Origin: Alitta virens
Taxonomy: Eukaryota; Annelida; Polychaeta; Phyllodocida; Nereididae
NCBI GenBank assembly: GCA_932294295.1
Contig: OW028585.1
Location: 27,094,177-27,158,176, forward strand
Length of the DNA stretch: 64,000 bases
Reading direction: 5' to 3'
Below, one piece after another: positions 1-12,949 of the stretch; the stretch's first letter is position 1, and each line of letters starts with the position of its first letter. The notes under the pieces were generated by a model. The model saw nothing but the letters and a program-made list of their open reading frames with translations. It made no database searches and was not told the origin of the DNA. Position numbers and translations under genes: made by a program.

Positions 1-3000
1 TTAAGAATGGAAGTATCAGCTGTAGTATCTGCCTGCAATTGTAGTGCAATGTATTTAAGTAATATTTTTAATGTTTTTCTATATGCTCTTTTATGCCTGT
101 ATATATTGTACATAACTCTAGTTAGTTAAAAAACAAGTTTCTGATTGTGTTTTTGTTTTTATGTGACCCTACTTCTCTTATATTTTATCTTATCTTATCT
201 TATCCTATCTTATCCTCTCTTATCTTATCTCAGCTTATCCTATCTTATTACCTACAAAATAGATTTATTGTCGTATTCTTCAGCAGCCGCAAAGAAGCTT
301 CTCCTTGAATAAATGCTCTGTTTTGTTTTTGGATTATTTCAGAGGATATATGGTCTAAATAAAGGATATGGGTAAAAATGAAAGCACTCCATTCCGGAAA
401 AGCTCCAGCATACTTTTCTCAGAAGACTCTATTTTTAGCCATGCATGTCAATGTATCCATGGGCCCAAGAACATTGCATAATTAATTGTCACATAATACT
501 AATAATATCCTAACTTCAGTATGTCCTGTAGTAATGTTTTGTATATATACTGATTGTACAGCACAGTTATATGTTTGCTGCATTTGTAGGCCTATAAAAA
601 TATGCCTCATTTTCTTATCTAAGCTTTTATCTAGGTCAGTGAAGAACAGTCATTCACATTTTTATCTAAAGCTGTCCTATAGTGAACTATAATTAGTAAT
701 AGTCGCCTGAGAAACATATATATATATATAATGTATACACTAGCTTACCTTCAAAAGTGTGTATGCTTTGCAGGAACTTCTCTCTGTAAAATCTAATTCG
801 ACCTACATTCATGTCACTATATAATGCTGGGCATTATTTTCAGGAGGGGAGTGCATGGTTGGCAATGGTTATACAATTGTTGAATATATATATATTTTTT
901 TATAAAATGGTGTTATACATTTTTATTCATTCACTGAATGCTGGAACAAGTAACTATATAAACTGAGAAAATATTTGCCTTTTATTATTTTCAAAATATC
1001 AAAATATATATCCAAATATCATTATTAATAAATACTGTCAAAGTCTATTGTACAGAAAAGAAAAAAAAAAGAAGAAAATTCCAAGAAACTAAAGCCAGTT
1101 GCTTGATCACTCATTGTACAATAACTTATACCCTAACTCCCCCCCCCCCCCTCCCAGCACCACTACTCAATAATGTTTTCACTTCGGTTCTGAGTGCTAT
1201 CAGTTTAGTTCCGAGTCCTTTCACTATGAAAGTGGGGCTAACCCATGTAGATTTTATCACCATAATTAAGTACAAGTTGTATTTACAATAATAGAATCCA
1301 AACACAAAATAAGGCGTGACAATCTTCAAGTGAATCTTGCAATGTATAATATTGTCACAATATTGGAGAACACGATGTTACAATATGAAACAATATGAAA
1401 CAATATGAAAACTTGAAAGCTGGAAAAGTGTACATCAACATTCTTGATGATACACTCAAAATATGTATTGGACATTTAGATTGTCATTTTAAGTAAGAGA
1501 AAATATTTTGCGAAAATATTTCTTCAATTTTAAATGATATTCATCTGGCTAATAAAAACAGCATGGAAACCAATGGTCCTCAACCAATCCTGGCACTATA
1601 CCACCTCCGAGGACTGAGATGCCCATACATGTAAGTACCTAGCGGAGAAGTCCATGCCAGGAAAATCAATGATTAAATGTTACCAAATATGGGTTTTTTT
1701 CTATCGTAATATGATTTAGGTTGTAGCTACATATGATGGAAATGTCTTAAATATAAGGTTATTTCAATTGTGTCGCTGATATATTATTAAACTTTGGTGT
1801 GTTTATATGTTTTGACAAGTATACATGTACAATGATGACATACTTATCTCAAATGACAATATTCTCCCTGCTTCTGTCTGCCTCTATGCAATTTAAGACT
1901 TGAAGAACTTTGTATAGATCATTAAATCCCTTGGGATTGGCAATGTTTGTACTTACACGGAGGGGGCAATTGACTTCAAGTCTGAGGCAACAAAATGAAG
2001 TGTCTGGAAAAATTTTCAAATCAAAATAATGAGGTATTCATTTAAGAACCTTTTGCAGCCTGCTCTTTCTGCATTTTATTTTAACATTGATACCACCAAT
2101 GTAGCATAAATTGCATTGTTTTGGAATTATGGCTGGTACAGAGATGCATAGTTTCCGGCATTGCTGTCAGTGAAGCCAATATGAGGACGGTCATAGGAGA
2201 TTATAAGATAAAACTATGACTGTACATTACCTTGCAAATGCTGTTACAACAATTCAGAGAGTGATATAACTAAAGTTTCTTGATAACAGTTTTTGGCATC
2301 TGCTTGGGACGTCCGTATTCCTGAGGGTCTCACTGTGAACAACTCACATCTAGTTTTTAATGCAATCGCTTGCAAATTATTATACAGTCTACTTGTAGAC
2401 AGGACTGTAGAACAAACGCCAAGAGACGTCATTGCAAGTGTAATGGTCAGTACTGGAACCCAAAATATTTATCTTATTCTAAGAAATGACATCATAATAC
2501 TGATAGGAAATGCTGATTGACAGCTCGAACCGATAGTTGATAACTGATCATTTTATTTACTTATTGATTCTTAATCCTTTTTTAATTTTATTCACTAAAA
2601 ATAACTCATATTTATAATTGCAAACATTTTCATATACATGGGGTTGATACACGAAAGTAGTAAAATAAGGAAGCTATAAAATGATATTTTGCTCTAAGCA
2701 GCTTTTAGCATGGACATAACTTGTATGAAGCCAACCATAACCTGCCCTTCTGTGTATAAACATTAGAGTAGCCACAGTTGAGAATAATTTATACAGGCAA
2801 CCATTGAGTTGTGAGTGCTTTCTAGATATCATGTAGACAGTTACTACATGTACTAAACTATTTCTCATTTGTGTCAAAACCGATAAAAAGGTGAAATTTC
2901 TCAGTTTTAGATTTTCTCTTAGGGAAACTCAGGGAAGTGGCATTGAATTGCTGAGAATCTTTAATCCTTGTTCAATGTAGTTATAAGAACTTGGTTTAAC

Positions 3001-3900
3001 CTTAAGGTGAAATTACCAAAATATCAGCATTTCATCATAGCATGCAGTGCTAAGGCCAGTTTAATTTGAAACATAAAAAATGGAAACTTTTGCAAATAAT
3101 GCTACTTAGTCTAGTGATAGAATGTATTGGCATGGGATAACTTATATAAAATTATATGTTATACTTCATTTTTGCCCTAAAGTATTTTAAGTTGCTTGAA
3201 GTCGAAGATGGTGGGTCGATGAGGGCTTTACCTCTGCTTGCAGTAGAAGAAATGATAGTCAATAATATAATATTTGCTAATATGATAATGCAATGTGCAT
3301 GAGGGGCCGCAGGGAAAGTCCTGTGTCATGTACATGTACCATGGCATATATTTTTATACCCTTAAGAGCTGATTCAAAGGTGGGGTGGGGGGGGGGGGTT
3401 TAGTGGGGATTCTTAGTCCAGTAACTGAATTAGGGGGTTCTTAGCCCCCTTCCCCTTCTTGGCCTAATACATCACTGTTCATAAGAAATTAGAGGGAACA
3501 CTGCAAACAATTTTGGATCTGCCCCTGAAGGGTTCTTCTATACAACAAAATTAAATGAAATTGCATTGTTGATGCAATGAATTGTGTATCTATATAGATA
3601 GATATTAAATGTACCTAAATGACAATATATATATATATATATGATAAACCTGAATATATTATCTTTTAAGTGAATGTTATAGTTATATAGTCCACATGAA
3701 TAAATAATGTTTGCAAGGTTGATTAATTAATTTGTGGTACTAGTTTGGATAGCGACTGTCATGTCACACCAGAAAAGTATTTAAGACTGAAATTCAGACG
3801 TATTTAAATTTATTGTACCAAACAGTTTTCAGAAAATACCTAAGTAGCAATTTTGGTCTACATGGTTAGCGACTGTCATACCACATGCCATTTATTGGAA
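1..3900. other. AT-rich non-coding DNA, no gene seen
   Basis: No exon with a recognisable domain and proper splice sites was found on either strand. The stretch holds simple repeats: TTATC-type units at 178-248, three tandem 11-mers at 1378-1410, a C tract at 1139-1152, a G tract near 3383-3400 and short AT runs near 720 and 3630. Part of it (about 1430-1690) recurs in degenerate form near 9870-10030. It could be a long dynein intron or intergenic DNA. Confidence 0.5.
178..248. repeat. TTATC-type microsatellite
   Basis: Imperfect tandem pentanucleotide units (TTATC, CTATC, TCTTA variants) run for about 70 bases. Confidence 0.8.
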
Positions 3901-4205
3901 ATAGCATGAAAATTAGTGACATTAAATTTCAGTGTCTAAACAAAATCCAGAAAATACATATTCATCATTGATATTCTGTTGTATGTTTAAAACCCATGAT
4001 GTTTCATTAGCATCACTGTCGCGGTCAATTTCACTGAAGTGATTTATTCTACTGGTGTTGAATGTTGTATTGAAGTCATTGATGTTATCATTATGGTTAT
4101 CCACTAGATTAAGCTGTTTCTGTTGGTAACATTTTCTGACAAGCTGTCAAAACCGAGTTGTCAACACACAGATTCATTTGTAAACAAAAGTACGTGCTTG
4201 CATTA

Positions 4206-4523
4206 GGCCACGCCCACATCTATTTATAGCCTGGTACTATTTTAGGGCTTTTCCCGAAAATAACGGCCTCCTCTTTCCTTATTGATATCTTATCAATGGA
4301 CTGCAGGTTGGTGTTGTTTGCATTACTGTTAGTTCATATATCCTTCTGCAATTAAGCTTTATTTCATTCCCTTCTGCTCGTTGCTTGCGTAGTCTTACTG
4401 ATGAACAATGAGGCCTTATGCATTAATTTCTAAGGCCTAAGTGCCACAGCCAATCACAGAGTCTGTTAGAGCTCGTTGCCTTGCAAAATGGCCTTGCAAA
4501 GAAATAAGCTCTACTCTGATTGG
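4206..4523 (-). promoter_or_regulatory. Promoter-like cluster reading leftward: TATA box, GC box, CCAAT boxes
   Basis: On the minus strand 4220-4229 reads CTATAAATAG, a strong TATA box. A GC-box-like GGGCGTGGC lies next to it (4207-4216), and CCAAT motifs occur further upstream at 4450-4454 and 4519-4523, in opposite orientations. About 115 bases downstream on the minus strand an ATG at 4104 opens a 60-codon frame ending at 3922; its Asn/Asp-rich product is not recognised. The motifs are visible; promoter activity is inferred. If real, the left edge of the window belongs to another, leftward gene. Confidence 0.3.
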
Positions 4524-4851
4524 TCGAACGTTCATTTAGTTGACAAGCCTCATGGCAATGGACATGGCTCCCATCATGTCCCATGAAACATTCAAAACCA
4601 TAGTTCTACTGCTTGTCCAGTCTTGGAATCACCTAGAAATGGTCATTAACCGAGTTCTAACGTGAGTTTCTTCAAGTTTGTCAGGAAAATCCTAAGTAAA
4701 GAATGATTTTTGTGTAAGTAGGTCATTATTATTTTGTGCGCATCATGGCCGCGCAGATTAATTAGGACAACATAGTTCGATCCGGTCATCTGTGAATAGC
4801 ATGACAGTAGATTTTGTTTTTGGCCAATCTCTAGTCATAAAAGCCCTACGG

Positions 4852-4870
4852 GCGGCCCCTACGGGGCCGC
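4852..4870. repeat. GC-rich perfect hairpin
   Basis: GCGGCCCC, a 3-base loop, then GGGGCCGC: an 8-bp perfect stem in otherwise AT-rich DNA, inside a longer GC-rich patch (4842-4880). Confidence 0.8.
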
Positions 4871-5223
4871 TCCTGCGGCCTATAATATATATCACAGAAA
4901 GTGAACAAAGCAAAAGATAAATGACAAATTAAAGTCATGACAAACTCAAGATCCTATTGCAATTTTTCATGCGCATTACGTCAAAGCCAATCCACCACAA
5001 CTAGCAAAACCTGTAAATTAATATTAAAAAAACAGAGCTGAATGAGGGATCTCTCGTTTTCTTCTAGTTTCCTGTGAAATTGCATATTTGAATTATGAAT
5101 TGATTTGAATTTGAACAGTCAGTGAGAAGAGTTCTATTATATAGAGCTCTAATATGAAACCGATATAATAACATCAGAAAGAAAATATGAAATGAAGTAA
5201 ATGAATGAATATAGTAGCCAGAA

Positions 5224-5259
5224 CCGACCTACATTGCATTAGATGCGATGTAGGGTCGG
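5224..5259. repeat. Short inverted repeat
   Basis: CCGACCTACAT at 5224-5234 pairs with ATGTAGGGTCGG at 5248-5259, with one bulged base and a 13-base loop. It may be the tip of a small inverted-repeat element. Confidence 0.6.
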
Positions 5260-7544
5260 AACGCGTTGTATGGGAATTCTTTGATGTTGACATTTACGAC
5301 ACATATTTCTCCATAAACATGTCAGCATACCTTATTTCGTCGTGATGCACAGGAGTACGACTCTGTTAACTATCAACTTGTATTCATATTTCGCTGAAAA
5401 AGCCAGTGGAATTATCCTTTTCAAAAGCGTTTTCAAATTCACGTTTGCCAGTTCATGCTTTTTGTGGTAAATATACACAAGAGGGCGCATCAGTGCGATT
5501 CGGTGCTGATAGCTCTTTATACAGACTGCTTTTCGTCCACTCGGAATCTGACAGTAGAATGCCCAAGAAGTACATCAACAAGCACCAAAAACTCTGTTAA
5601 TAATTCACTAAACTTTCCCCATTGCAACGCCCCCAGCAGTCACAGAAATGAGGACTGGTCAGCACTATTCTGTGTGCCACTAGGGGCGTTGAAACGTCGC
5701 CAGAGCCCTCTTGTGTGTTTTTCGGAACTAGGCGGCCATGCTTCAAGCTTTGTTTACCGAAATGTGAATTCGAAAATGGCACAGAAATCGATTAATATTG
5801 GAAGAAATCAACCATATCTGAGCGCGACACAATATAAAAAAGGTATGTCTAACGCTACAGTGGGTGTATGTTGTGTGACAAACGTTTACTAAAAGGCTAG
5901 TTCCCACTCAAGCCAAAAAGTCAATATTTTTTCATCCAGGACCTTGTAACCCTGTCCTGTGGACAGGGGACTTGTAGCTAGAATATAGGCTAGAATTAAA
6001 TAGAGAGTAATCTACTATTTTTAAAGAATTGTGAAACTTAATATTTATCATTGTTAGTTTGAAAAAAGGTGCATTAGCAATTTAGTATAGCCTATAATGA
6101 GGCATTTTGTGGCCTTTTTTTTTTTTAAAGAGAGAGAAAAAAAAGAGAACACAAAAAAAAATAACCAACCAGGGATTTACAGATTTGTGCACTGTGAAGA
6201 GCAGCTGAACATACTTAGGCCTAGTGACGTCATGAACAATGATCAGGCCCCTGATTAGAGATTGGCCCCTGATTTGGTCCAGAAGACCATCAACAAGGGG
6301 TTTTTGCTTGTCTTCTGCCATGATGACTGCTAAGACAAAGTTATCACTTAGCAGCGCAAATTTTGATGAAATTGTTGCAGTATATATGTATCTTGAGCAG
6401 CCACATCTCAAATGAATGAACGAATTAATATATTCAATATCATTATGCTTTATCTCCAAATGAACTTTTCTTGTACATTTGAAATCGAAATTATATATAT
6501 ATATATATATCCAAATTGATGAATAATGAAATCAAGGCGATTGTTTAATTATACAGAAATATATAGAATGTAATTCTTACACATGATGGTATGGACTTTC
6601 TTAACTGTGAACACCTTATTAAGAACTTCAGTCATATGAAAGATTTGTTGAATTGTCACCCAATGGAATTAGTCAATTTGGCTGTTCATGACAGGTGGTC
6701 CTTCTAAAGACCGGTAAATTTGTGAGTATTTCTCTCCATGAGATTGAATGTAGTGTGGCTTTTACAGCAGGTTTCTGTTTTACAAGTGGTCATCAGAGTA
6801 GACTTCTGTATATATAAATATAGCAATGGCACGTTTTTTTCAATGATTTTTTATCTGGTAGTTAAAACAGCTTGGCATACCTTCCACTTCCCTTGATATT
6901 TATCATTCAATTTTATACAAAACTTTCCCACAATTGTTTCTAAAAAATCTTCCACATAATGGTCAATAAATATAGATTTTGGCTGACATTATGACCATTA
7001 AAAGAACACAAAATCAAATCTTGATAATACTGTCATATTTTACCAAGTTATGAAATATTGTTATTACACCAATGATTTTATCACTAAACAGTGTAGAATG
7101 ATTGCTGCCATATCTGACAATAGAATGTGTGATTCATTAAAGTAATTTCATGAAATAGGCTGTCGATGTTGTTAATGTATGCAGCTCCCAATGTTTAGAT
7201 TAATAATTATGCATGCTTGTCTGAAGGTCAGACCCACAGGAGTATGGTCTGACTGAATTCAAGAGAGTAACAATCCTAGTGGAGCAACTCATTGTAGATT
7301 TCACAGCGATTGACCTTTCATTGGAACTCAGAACAAGTCTTTCTGTATATGTTAACCAATCAGTATTGAGTGCTGTAGAGCATTCGTTGAAAGACCAATG
7401 TATCCAACAATAGGCGGAAGACAGAGCAAATTTCTATTCATCCTGTAAGCAGATATTTAGCAGAGAGAAATAGCTGTCTCTAAGTAATAACAATTCTGTT
7501 AGCAGAATCCCAAAGGTTATAGGGAGGTTCAGAAATATACCAGC

Positions 7545-8055
7545 CATAAACGCTTGTACACTATATGTGATATTATGAATATGGTCAGAGATGAATACCA
7601 CCTCCTAGTTGAGTGCACCAATGCTGCAGTTAAAGGTGCTCGGTCTAGTGGATGGGTGGTGCATCTGTCAGGGAAATTAGGTCTTTAGGGAACTTTCTGT
7701 ACAAGGTATTAACAAATAGACATGTGCAAATGTGTTTGTTTATCTATTTGACCATGTATTTATATGACCAACTGTAGGTGCAAAACCTAACGTGTGCTTC
7801 CTATGTATGTTATCATGGTTACATTAATTTATATGATCTGACGCTACATACTTTTAGGATGACTCCTAGCGAAAGATTGATATTATATTATTTTATTATT
7901 ATAACATTTTTTTCTTACTTTCTTTTTTCTAGCGTTAGATTATATGCATATTGTGTGCCAATCTGTATATTTTGTGCTGTTGTATTTTGATGTTTGCTGC
8001 GCTATACCTCATTCAGTGGTCTGAGCTAATAAAATAAAAAATATAACAAAAACAT
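7545..8055 (+). mobile_element. Degraded 3' end of a LINE retrotransposon
   Basis: At about 7570-7640 one frame reads ICDIMNMVRDEYHLLVEC, the pattern of the Cys/His zinc-knuckle tail (DE-x-H-x3-C) that ends many non-LTR reverse transcriptase proteins; one of the paired cysteines has been lost. About 400 bases of AT-rich sequence follow and end in an A-rich AATAAAATAAAAAAT tract near 8030-8045, as expected for a LINE 3' UTR. No reverse transcriptase core remains. Compare the clearer relic at 40706-41445. Confidence 0.5.
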
Positions 8056-9479
8056 AGAAGTCACTATTAACTAAGTCAGATAGCTGACACACCAGTTCAG
8101 CAATAGATATGCTTTACTCCTTCTAATATAGATGTCCAAGTTAAATGTGGTGAATGGTCCAGGAATTGTTAATTACCACATATGTTATATAATGATAGTG
8201 ACCCCTCCCTTTAATGTCCTGATGATATAGCAGGTACAGTACACCATGCAGTGATGAAATAGTGTACATTTTTCAAAGTAATTATTTAGTAATGCCAATG
8301 CTATATTTCTGCCCAGTACATAAAAGACGTGCAATCATCACAATTATTTTTGAAGAATAATTTAACGTTTTGGAGGTCATGCTTTGCAAACATAATTCAC
8401 ACCTGGAGCAGGACATGGTTCAACCATATAAATATGTAACTGTCAAAAATTAGGTTTAAGTTTCTCTTGCATCACCTCGTTTAACATACATCAATTTGTG
8501 ATTTCCCAAGTGCTTTTATTTTTCCATTAATATATGTCAGGGTCATAACATTTTCATTTTGTCCCTTGGCCTACTTGAATGCTTCATTCCAAAAATACAA
8601 AATTGGGTTACTTGGCAACAGCACCATATATGTCTTGAAGCATAGCCTAAATTAACTTCATACTATTAATAAAAAAAAAATTTGAAATAAAAATTATTTT
8701 GTTATTTTATTTTATTTTTTGGCACCCTGGGCAATGGCAATTAGATCCATGTGCACTGTAGTATAGGCCAATGTTGAAATGTATGAAAATAATGGAATTA
8801 TTTCATGAATCTCCACCATTTGTAAAATCCAATAAAAACTTATAAATCTACAATCTCTCATATGACACATTACCTACTACATTTTTTCTAGAAAAAATAT
8901 GTTTGCGGCTGTCATTTCATGCTGCTGATAGCTTTTAAAGTATGCACTTTGTGTTTCTCCCCATTCTTTAGTGGACCTATTTTGTATGACCAATGGCCTG
9001 GCATGATCAAGATGTTAGCGATATAGTCCTTATTCCGGCTTTACATTAATGTCATGACTCACATAACAGATTGATGTGGAGAGTAACAAAAAAAATCTTG
9101 ATTTCTGAGAGTCCACAACATTATGACTGAGAGGAAATGTTTTTTTATGCTAGTACATTCCTGGAGTAACTTGTCTTAGACAGTTGGGTGGTCAAGTAAC
9201 TAAAGACTTTGGTCAAATCCTCTGAAGGTCTGGGTTATTTTTTACCTTTTTGGGCATTGTTTGGAAGAAGAAATCTCTGTCAAATCATTAAATGATTTGC
9301 ACCAGACTTGATATCTCAACATTGCATATACCTAAACTAAAATGAATTCGCTAATTGATCTATCCATTTTACAACAAAACTCATGATTGATTTATTACAA
9401 CAAATGAATTCACAATATTATTAAAGATAAATAATTTCATAACTGCATTCAAAACTCTCTCTCTATATATATACTTTAC

Positions 9480-10780
9480 TATTCATATTTGAATTAAATT
9501 TGGTTAGAATTTGCGGCATCACTGAGCAGAATTCTATTACACAGAGCTCTTGCATGAAATAGATATATATCAAATTTGGGGACAATCCAGGTTTTATCCT
9601 GATATGATCAAATGTTGTTGTGGAAAAATATGACAAGATACTAAATCTTCCACTAAACTTTATTCTAGACAGTTCTCACTATGACTAACAAATTCAATAG
9701 TTACAAGTAGAGAAGAATTCCCTCTGTTTCACATGGATGGATCAATGGACAGATTAAAGGAAGCCACACACGTTGCCTCCAATTGTTATAGTGGTATGAC
9801 ATGTTAGTTTGGAAAATATGCAAATGAGCCAAAAAAATAGTCAACATTTTAGATAATAGACTCGTTAAAACTTTCAAAATATGTATGGGACATTTAGAAG
9901 TATTATTTTAAATAGTCTGAATATTTTTACAACATTAAACTTTATTCATCTGGCTAATAAGAACAGCAATGAAGACAATTTATTTATTTATGTACATGGG
10001 AGAGAAGTCCATGCCAGGATCGATGTTACCATTTGCCAAAGGAAGTGTGTAGTTACTTTGGTCAAAAGTTGTCTGTAAGCTGGGCGGGTGGGCAGGCTTT
10101 TAGCAGCACACTTGGTTTCTAGAGCATAACTCAAACATTATTGAATGCACATTGATAAAATTTGGTATTTGATTAGTCTTTATGCACCACAGGTGACAAT
10201 GCCCACCCTAGCGTTCACTGGTCATAACACTATTAACTGACTGGCTGTAATTGAGACCAAAGAAATTAAGTCCATTCCTGTTTATGATCTTGACTGTGAC
10301 CACTCAAGCATGTTAAATTGTGACATCACAACAACACTTTGTCAAGTGACTGATCACACATCATTGCAATCCACTGTCAGGACTTTCAATTAATTATACT
10401 GAAATACATTGAATGTCATTTCCATATTTGATGTTATGGACTTTCTATACACCTTATTAAGGATCTTTAATCATATGAAACCTGTGTTAAGTTGTGACCC
10501 AATGGAATTGGTCAATGTGGCTGTTTATGACAGAAGGGTAAAATTTTAAATATTTCTGTCCGTAAGATGGAATTTAGTGAACAAAGCAATGGCACGTATT
10601 TTTATGATTTTTATAGGGATGTTTTAAACATCTTAACATGCCTTCCACTTACTTGACGATCATCATTAAATGTATACACAGCTTTTCCACAATTGTTTCT
10701 AAAGCTCCTCCAGCAAATGGCCAACAATTAATGATTTTGGCTTACTTTCTGACATTATGTGAGCAGAGGTGGAAGTTATG
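9480..10780. repeat. Mosaic of degenerate duplicated segments
   Basis: Three pieces resemble earlier parts of the window in the same orientation: 9486-9570 resembles 5090-5165, 9870-10030 resembles 1430-1690 (shared words include 'cattcatctggctaat' and 'gagaagtccatgccagga'), and 10430-10545 resembles 6590-6700 (shared 'gacccaatggaattggtcaa'-like text). They may be dispersed repeats or old segmental duplications. No coding function seen. Confidence 0.5.
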
Positions 10781-10990
10781 TTATGTTTTTTAGGTGATAA
10801 TTTCTATTCTGAGACTCTCTCATTAATTGCACGTTAACATAGAAGATTAGTATAATTAGTTTATTTCATGATGCTGTAAATATGCTTGTATTTGACCTGA
10901 TTTTCAGAAACATAGTCGCAACAACCATTACTCCCTATTTGATTACAACACGATATGAAAATCTTTATTGACAATTCCAATAAAAATACA

Positions 10991-11208
10991 TACACTCGGC
11001 GACAGTGAAATTCGCCACGACAACGAGTTTCCCCCTTGAAAGTAAAGTGCAATTAAGACTTCCTAGATGGTTCTTGGTGTGACAAAACATTGTCAATGAT
11101 GTAAACAATTAGTTTTGTAACAAATCATGAACTTTCAAGGTGAATAATTATGTTTTAAGGGGGTGGCGAATTTTGTTGTCGTGGTGAATTTCACTGTCGC
11201 CGAGTGTA
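10991..11208. mobile_element. MITE copy 1, TA-flanked (Tc1/mariner-like)
   Basis: The two ends are inverted copies of CACTCGGCGACAGTGAAATT continuing into CGCCACGACAAC, each bordered by TA, the target dinucleotide of Tc1/mariner elements. The interior has no ORF. A second copy in opposite orientation lies at 11517-11723. Confidence 0.75.
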
Positions 11209-11278
11209 AATCAAAAAAGAAATCACAATACATTGACCCAGCCCAAGTGGGCTTATGTGTCACTTTAAATTAGTTGTA

Positions 11279-11755
11279 CTTAAGGGTTTTTCCATTTAAA
11301 AAAGAGGAGGGGGGTGTGCCTGAACATTTTTAGACCACCCTCCCCTCACCCCTGATATCATGTTTTTTGACAGACCCAGCCCCGATTTTTCTAAGTTAAA
11401 ATAATAAGAAAATACTGGTCAATAATCACCCCTCCCCCCCTCCCCTGTTATCAGTTTTTCCCAAACCCCCCCCCCTCCCCCTCAGCGATATCTGAAAAAT
11501 CTTCAGGTCCACCCCGTACACTCGGCGACAGTGAAATTCGCCACGACAACAAAATTTGCCACCCCTTAAAACATAATTATTCACCTTGAAAGTTCATGAT
11601 TTGTTACAAAACTAATTGTTTACATCATTGACAATGTTTTGTCACATCTAGGAAGTCTTAATTGCACTTTACTTTCAGTGGCGAATCTCCTTGTCGTGGC
11701 GAATTTCACTGTCGCCGAGTGTAGTCCCTGCTTTTTTTAACTGAACAGCCCTAAG
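11279..11755. mobile_element. C/G-tract repeat element hosting a nested MITE
   Basis: Starts with a 'ttttccatttaaaaaa' end and finishes with a degenerate inverted copy ('tttttttaactgaacagccct'). Its C-rich interior (about 11320-11500) matches, in reverse complement, the element at 37546-38215, sharing 'agaaaatactggtcaa' and 'tttttgacagaccc'. MITE copy 2 has jumped into it, so this element is the older one. Confidence 0.5.
11517..11723. mobile_element. MITE copy 2, inverted relative to copy 1
   Basis: Same TIRs (CACTCGGCGACAGTGAAATT...) and TA borders as 10991-11208, with the interior in reverse complement. The two copies are about 308 bases apart, so a transcript through both could fold into a long hairpin. 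Confidence 0.75.
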
Positions 11756-12891
11756 CGCATAATGTAAACATTACTAGGAATGTTGTAAACATCTAACCAT
11801 TCATATGCGCGGCAATCCCATGCCTGTCATGGCACTAAAATCTTGGCAGATACTAATCTGGAGAGTACTCTCGTTAACAGCGCCAAACCATTGTTTATTG
11901 ATGTGTTATGTAATCATCATTACCCATCAGGATTTGTACATTTGTCCATCGCTCGTGTCTGAGTGATTTTTGATGCGACTAGTTCTTTATCTGTTCACCG
12001 TTTTCATTAGTTTTCTTTGCACATCTTAACCTGCAACGAATATCTTTTTTGCATGTCAATAAGGTTCAGCAGTCCATAAGTATCAACCATATTTTTACAG
12101 AAAATGTCTCTTTTGTGTTACGTTACAATTATGTTATTGTCAGACTGAATATCTGTCACTTTGGTACTTTAAGAACTCCTACGTTAGACTTAAGATGCAA
12201 TTGAGTATTTGTAGTTGTTTCGCAGTTGCTGTTGTGATGCTGTCCATTTCCCTAACAATTTAAGCAAACGTGATTGACTCTTGTGCTCGATCTGTTGTCT
12301 CATGCACCTTTCACCGTATGAGAAGTCCAAATATTGTGAAAGAAGTTTATTAGTCTTAATACACAAGCCTGAAAATATCCTAAAGACTTAACTGTAAGAA
12401 AGTCTGGCCTGATCTAAGAATCTATCGTTTATGGTCAATATCAAATCATTTGGACCAGCTTTTGTGTGTAATTATAAATCGGATATACTATTATTGTGAT
12501 AAAAAGAGAGGTGGAAAATTCCCATGAATTTGTCTGTGCATACCTCAATTTTAGAACCACAGCAGGGAAAAATTATAAAGAGTGCAATGGTATTTTTTAA
12601 TATATTTTCTGAGTGGGAGGGGGGGGGGGGGTTAGGTATAATATGGGATTGGGGGGGGGGGGCACCACCAAAAAGCAGGAGTGTCGACTGAAGATATAAA
12701 GAAGGAGAGTGTCCGGCCCATATTTTTGATGAGGAAAAAGATGGAGCCTACAATTAAAATGGAGGGGGGTTGGTCTGTACATTTTCGACTGATAACTTTT
12801 AAATGGAAGGGCTTTGGAAGTCCAGGCAAAATTAATATTTTAATTCATTAAGCGCAATATTAAACTTTTTCTCCGTTTTATTATATTTTAG
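11756..12891. other. Non-coding, probable dynein intron
   Basis: No exon recognised. Contains G tracts at 12617-12631 and 12651-12662. Ends with the acceptor TTTTAG that opens the first recognised dynein exon. Confidence 0.5.
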
Positions 12892-12949
12892 GGGCTTCGC
12901 TGCAGAATTTAAACCTTGTATCGAACAGATTGTAGGCAGCACATTACAG
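12892..12949 (+). CDS. Dynein exon 1 of those seen (end of AAA3)
   Basis: One base completes an upstream codon, then 19 codons ([18 protein letters not shown]...). Acceptor TTTTAG, donor GTAATT. An upstream exon ending in phase 2 is required, but none was recognised in 1-12891. Confidence 0.75.

Noticed and set aside
5455..5892. 145-codon frame on the plus strand
   Set aside because: No recognisable domain, and a shorter start with a good splice donor lies inside it; kept only as a weak candidate first exon.
6082..6459. 125-codon frame on the minus strand
   Set aside because: No domain, ends in a homopolymer-derived Lys/Phe tract, no promoter or splice support.
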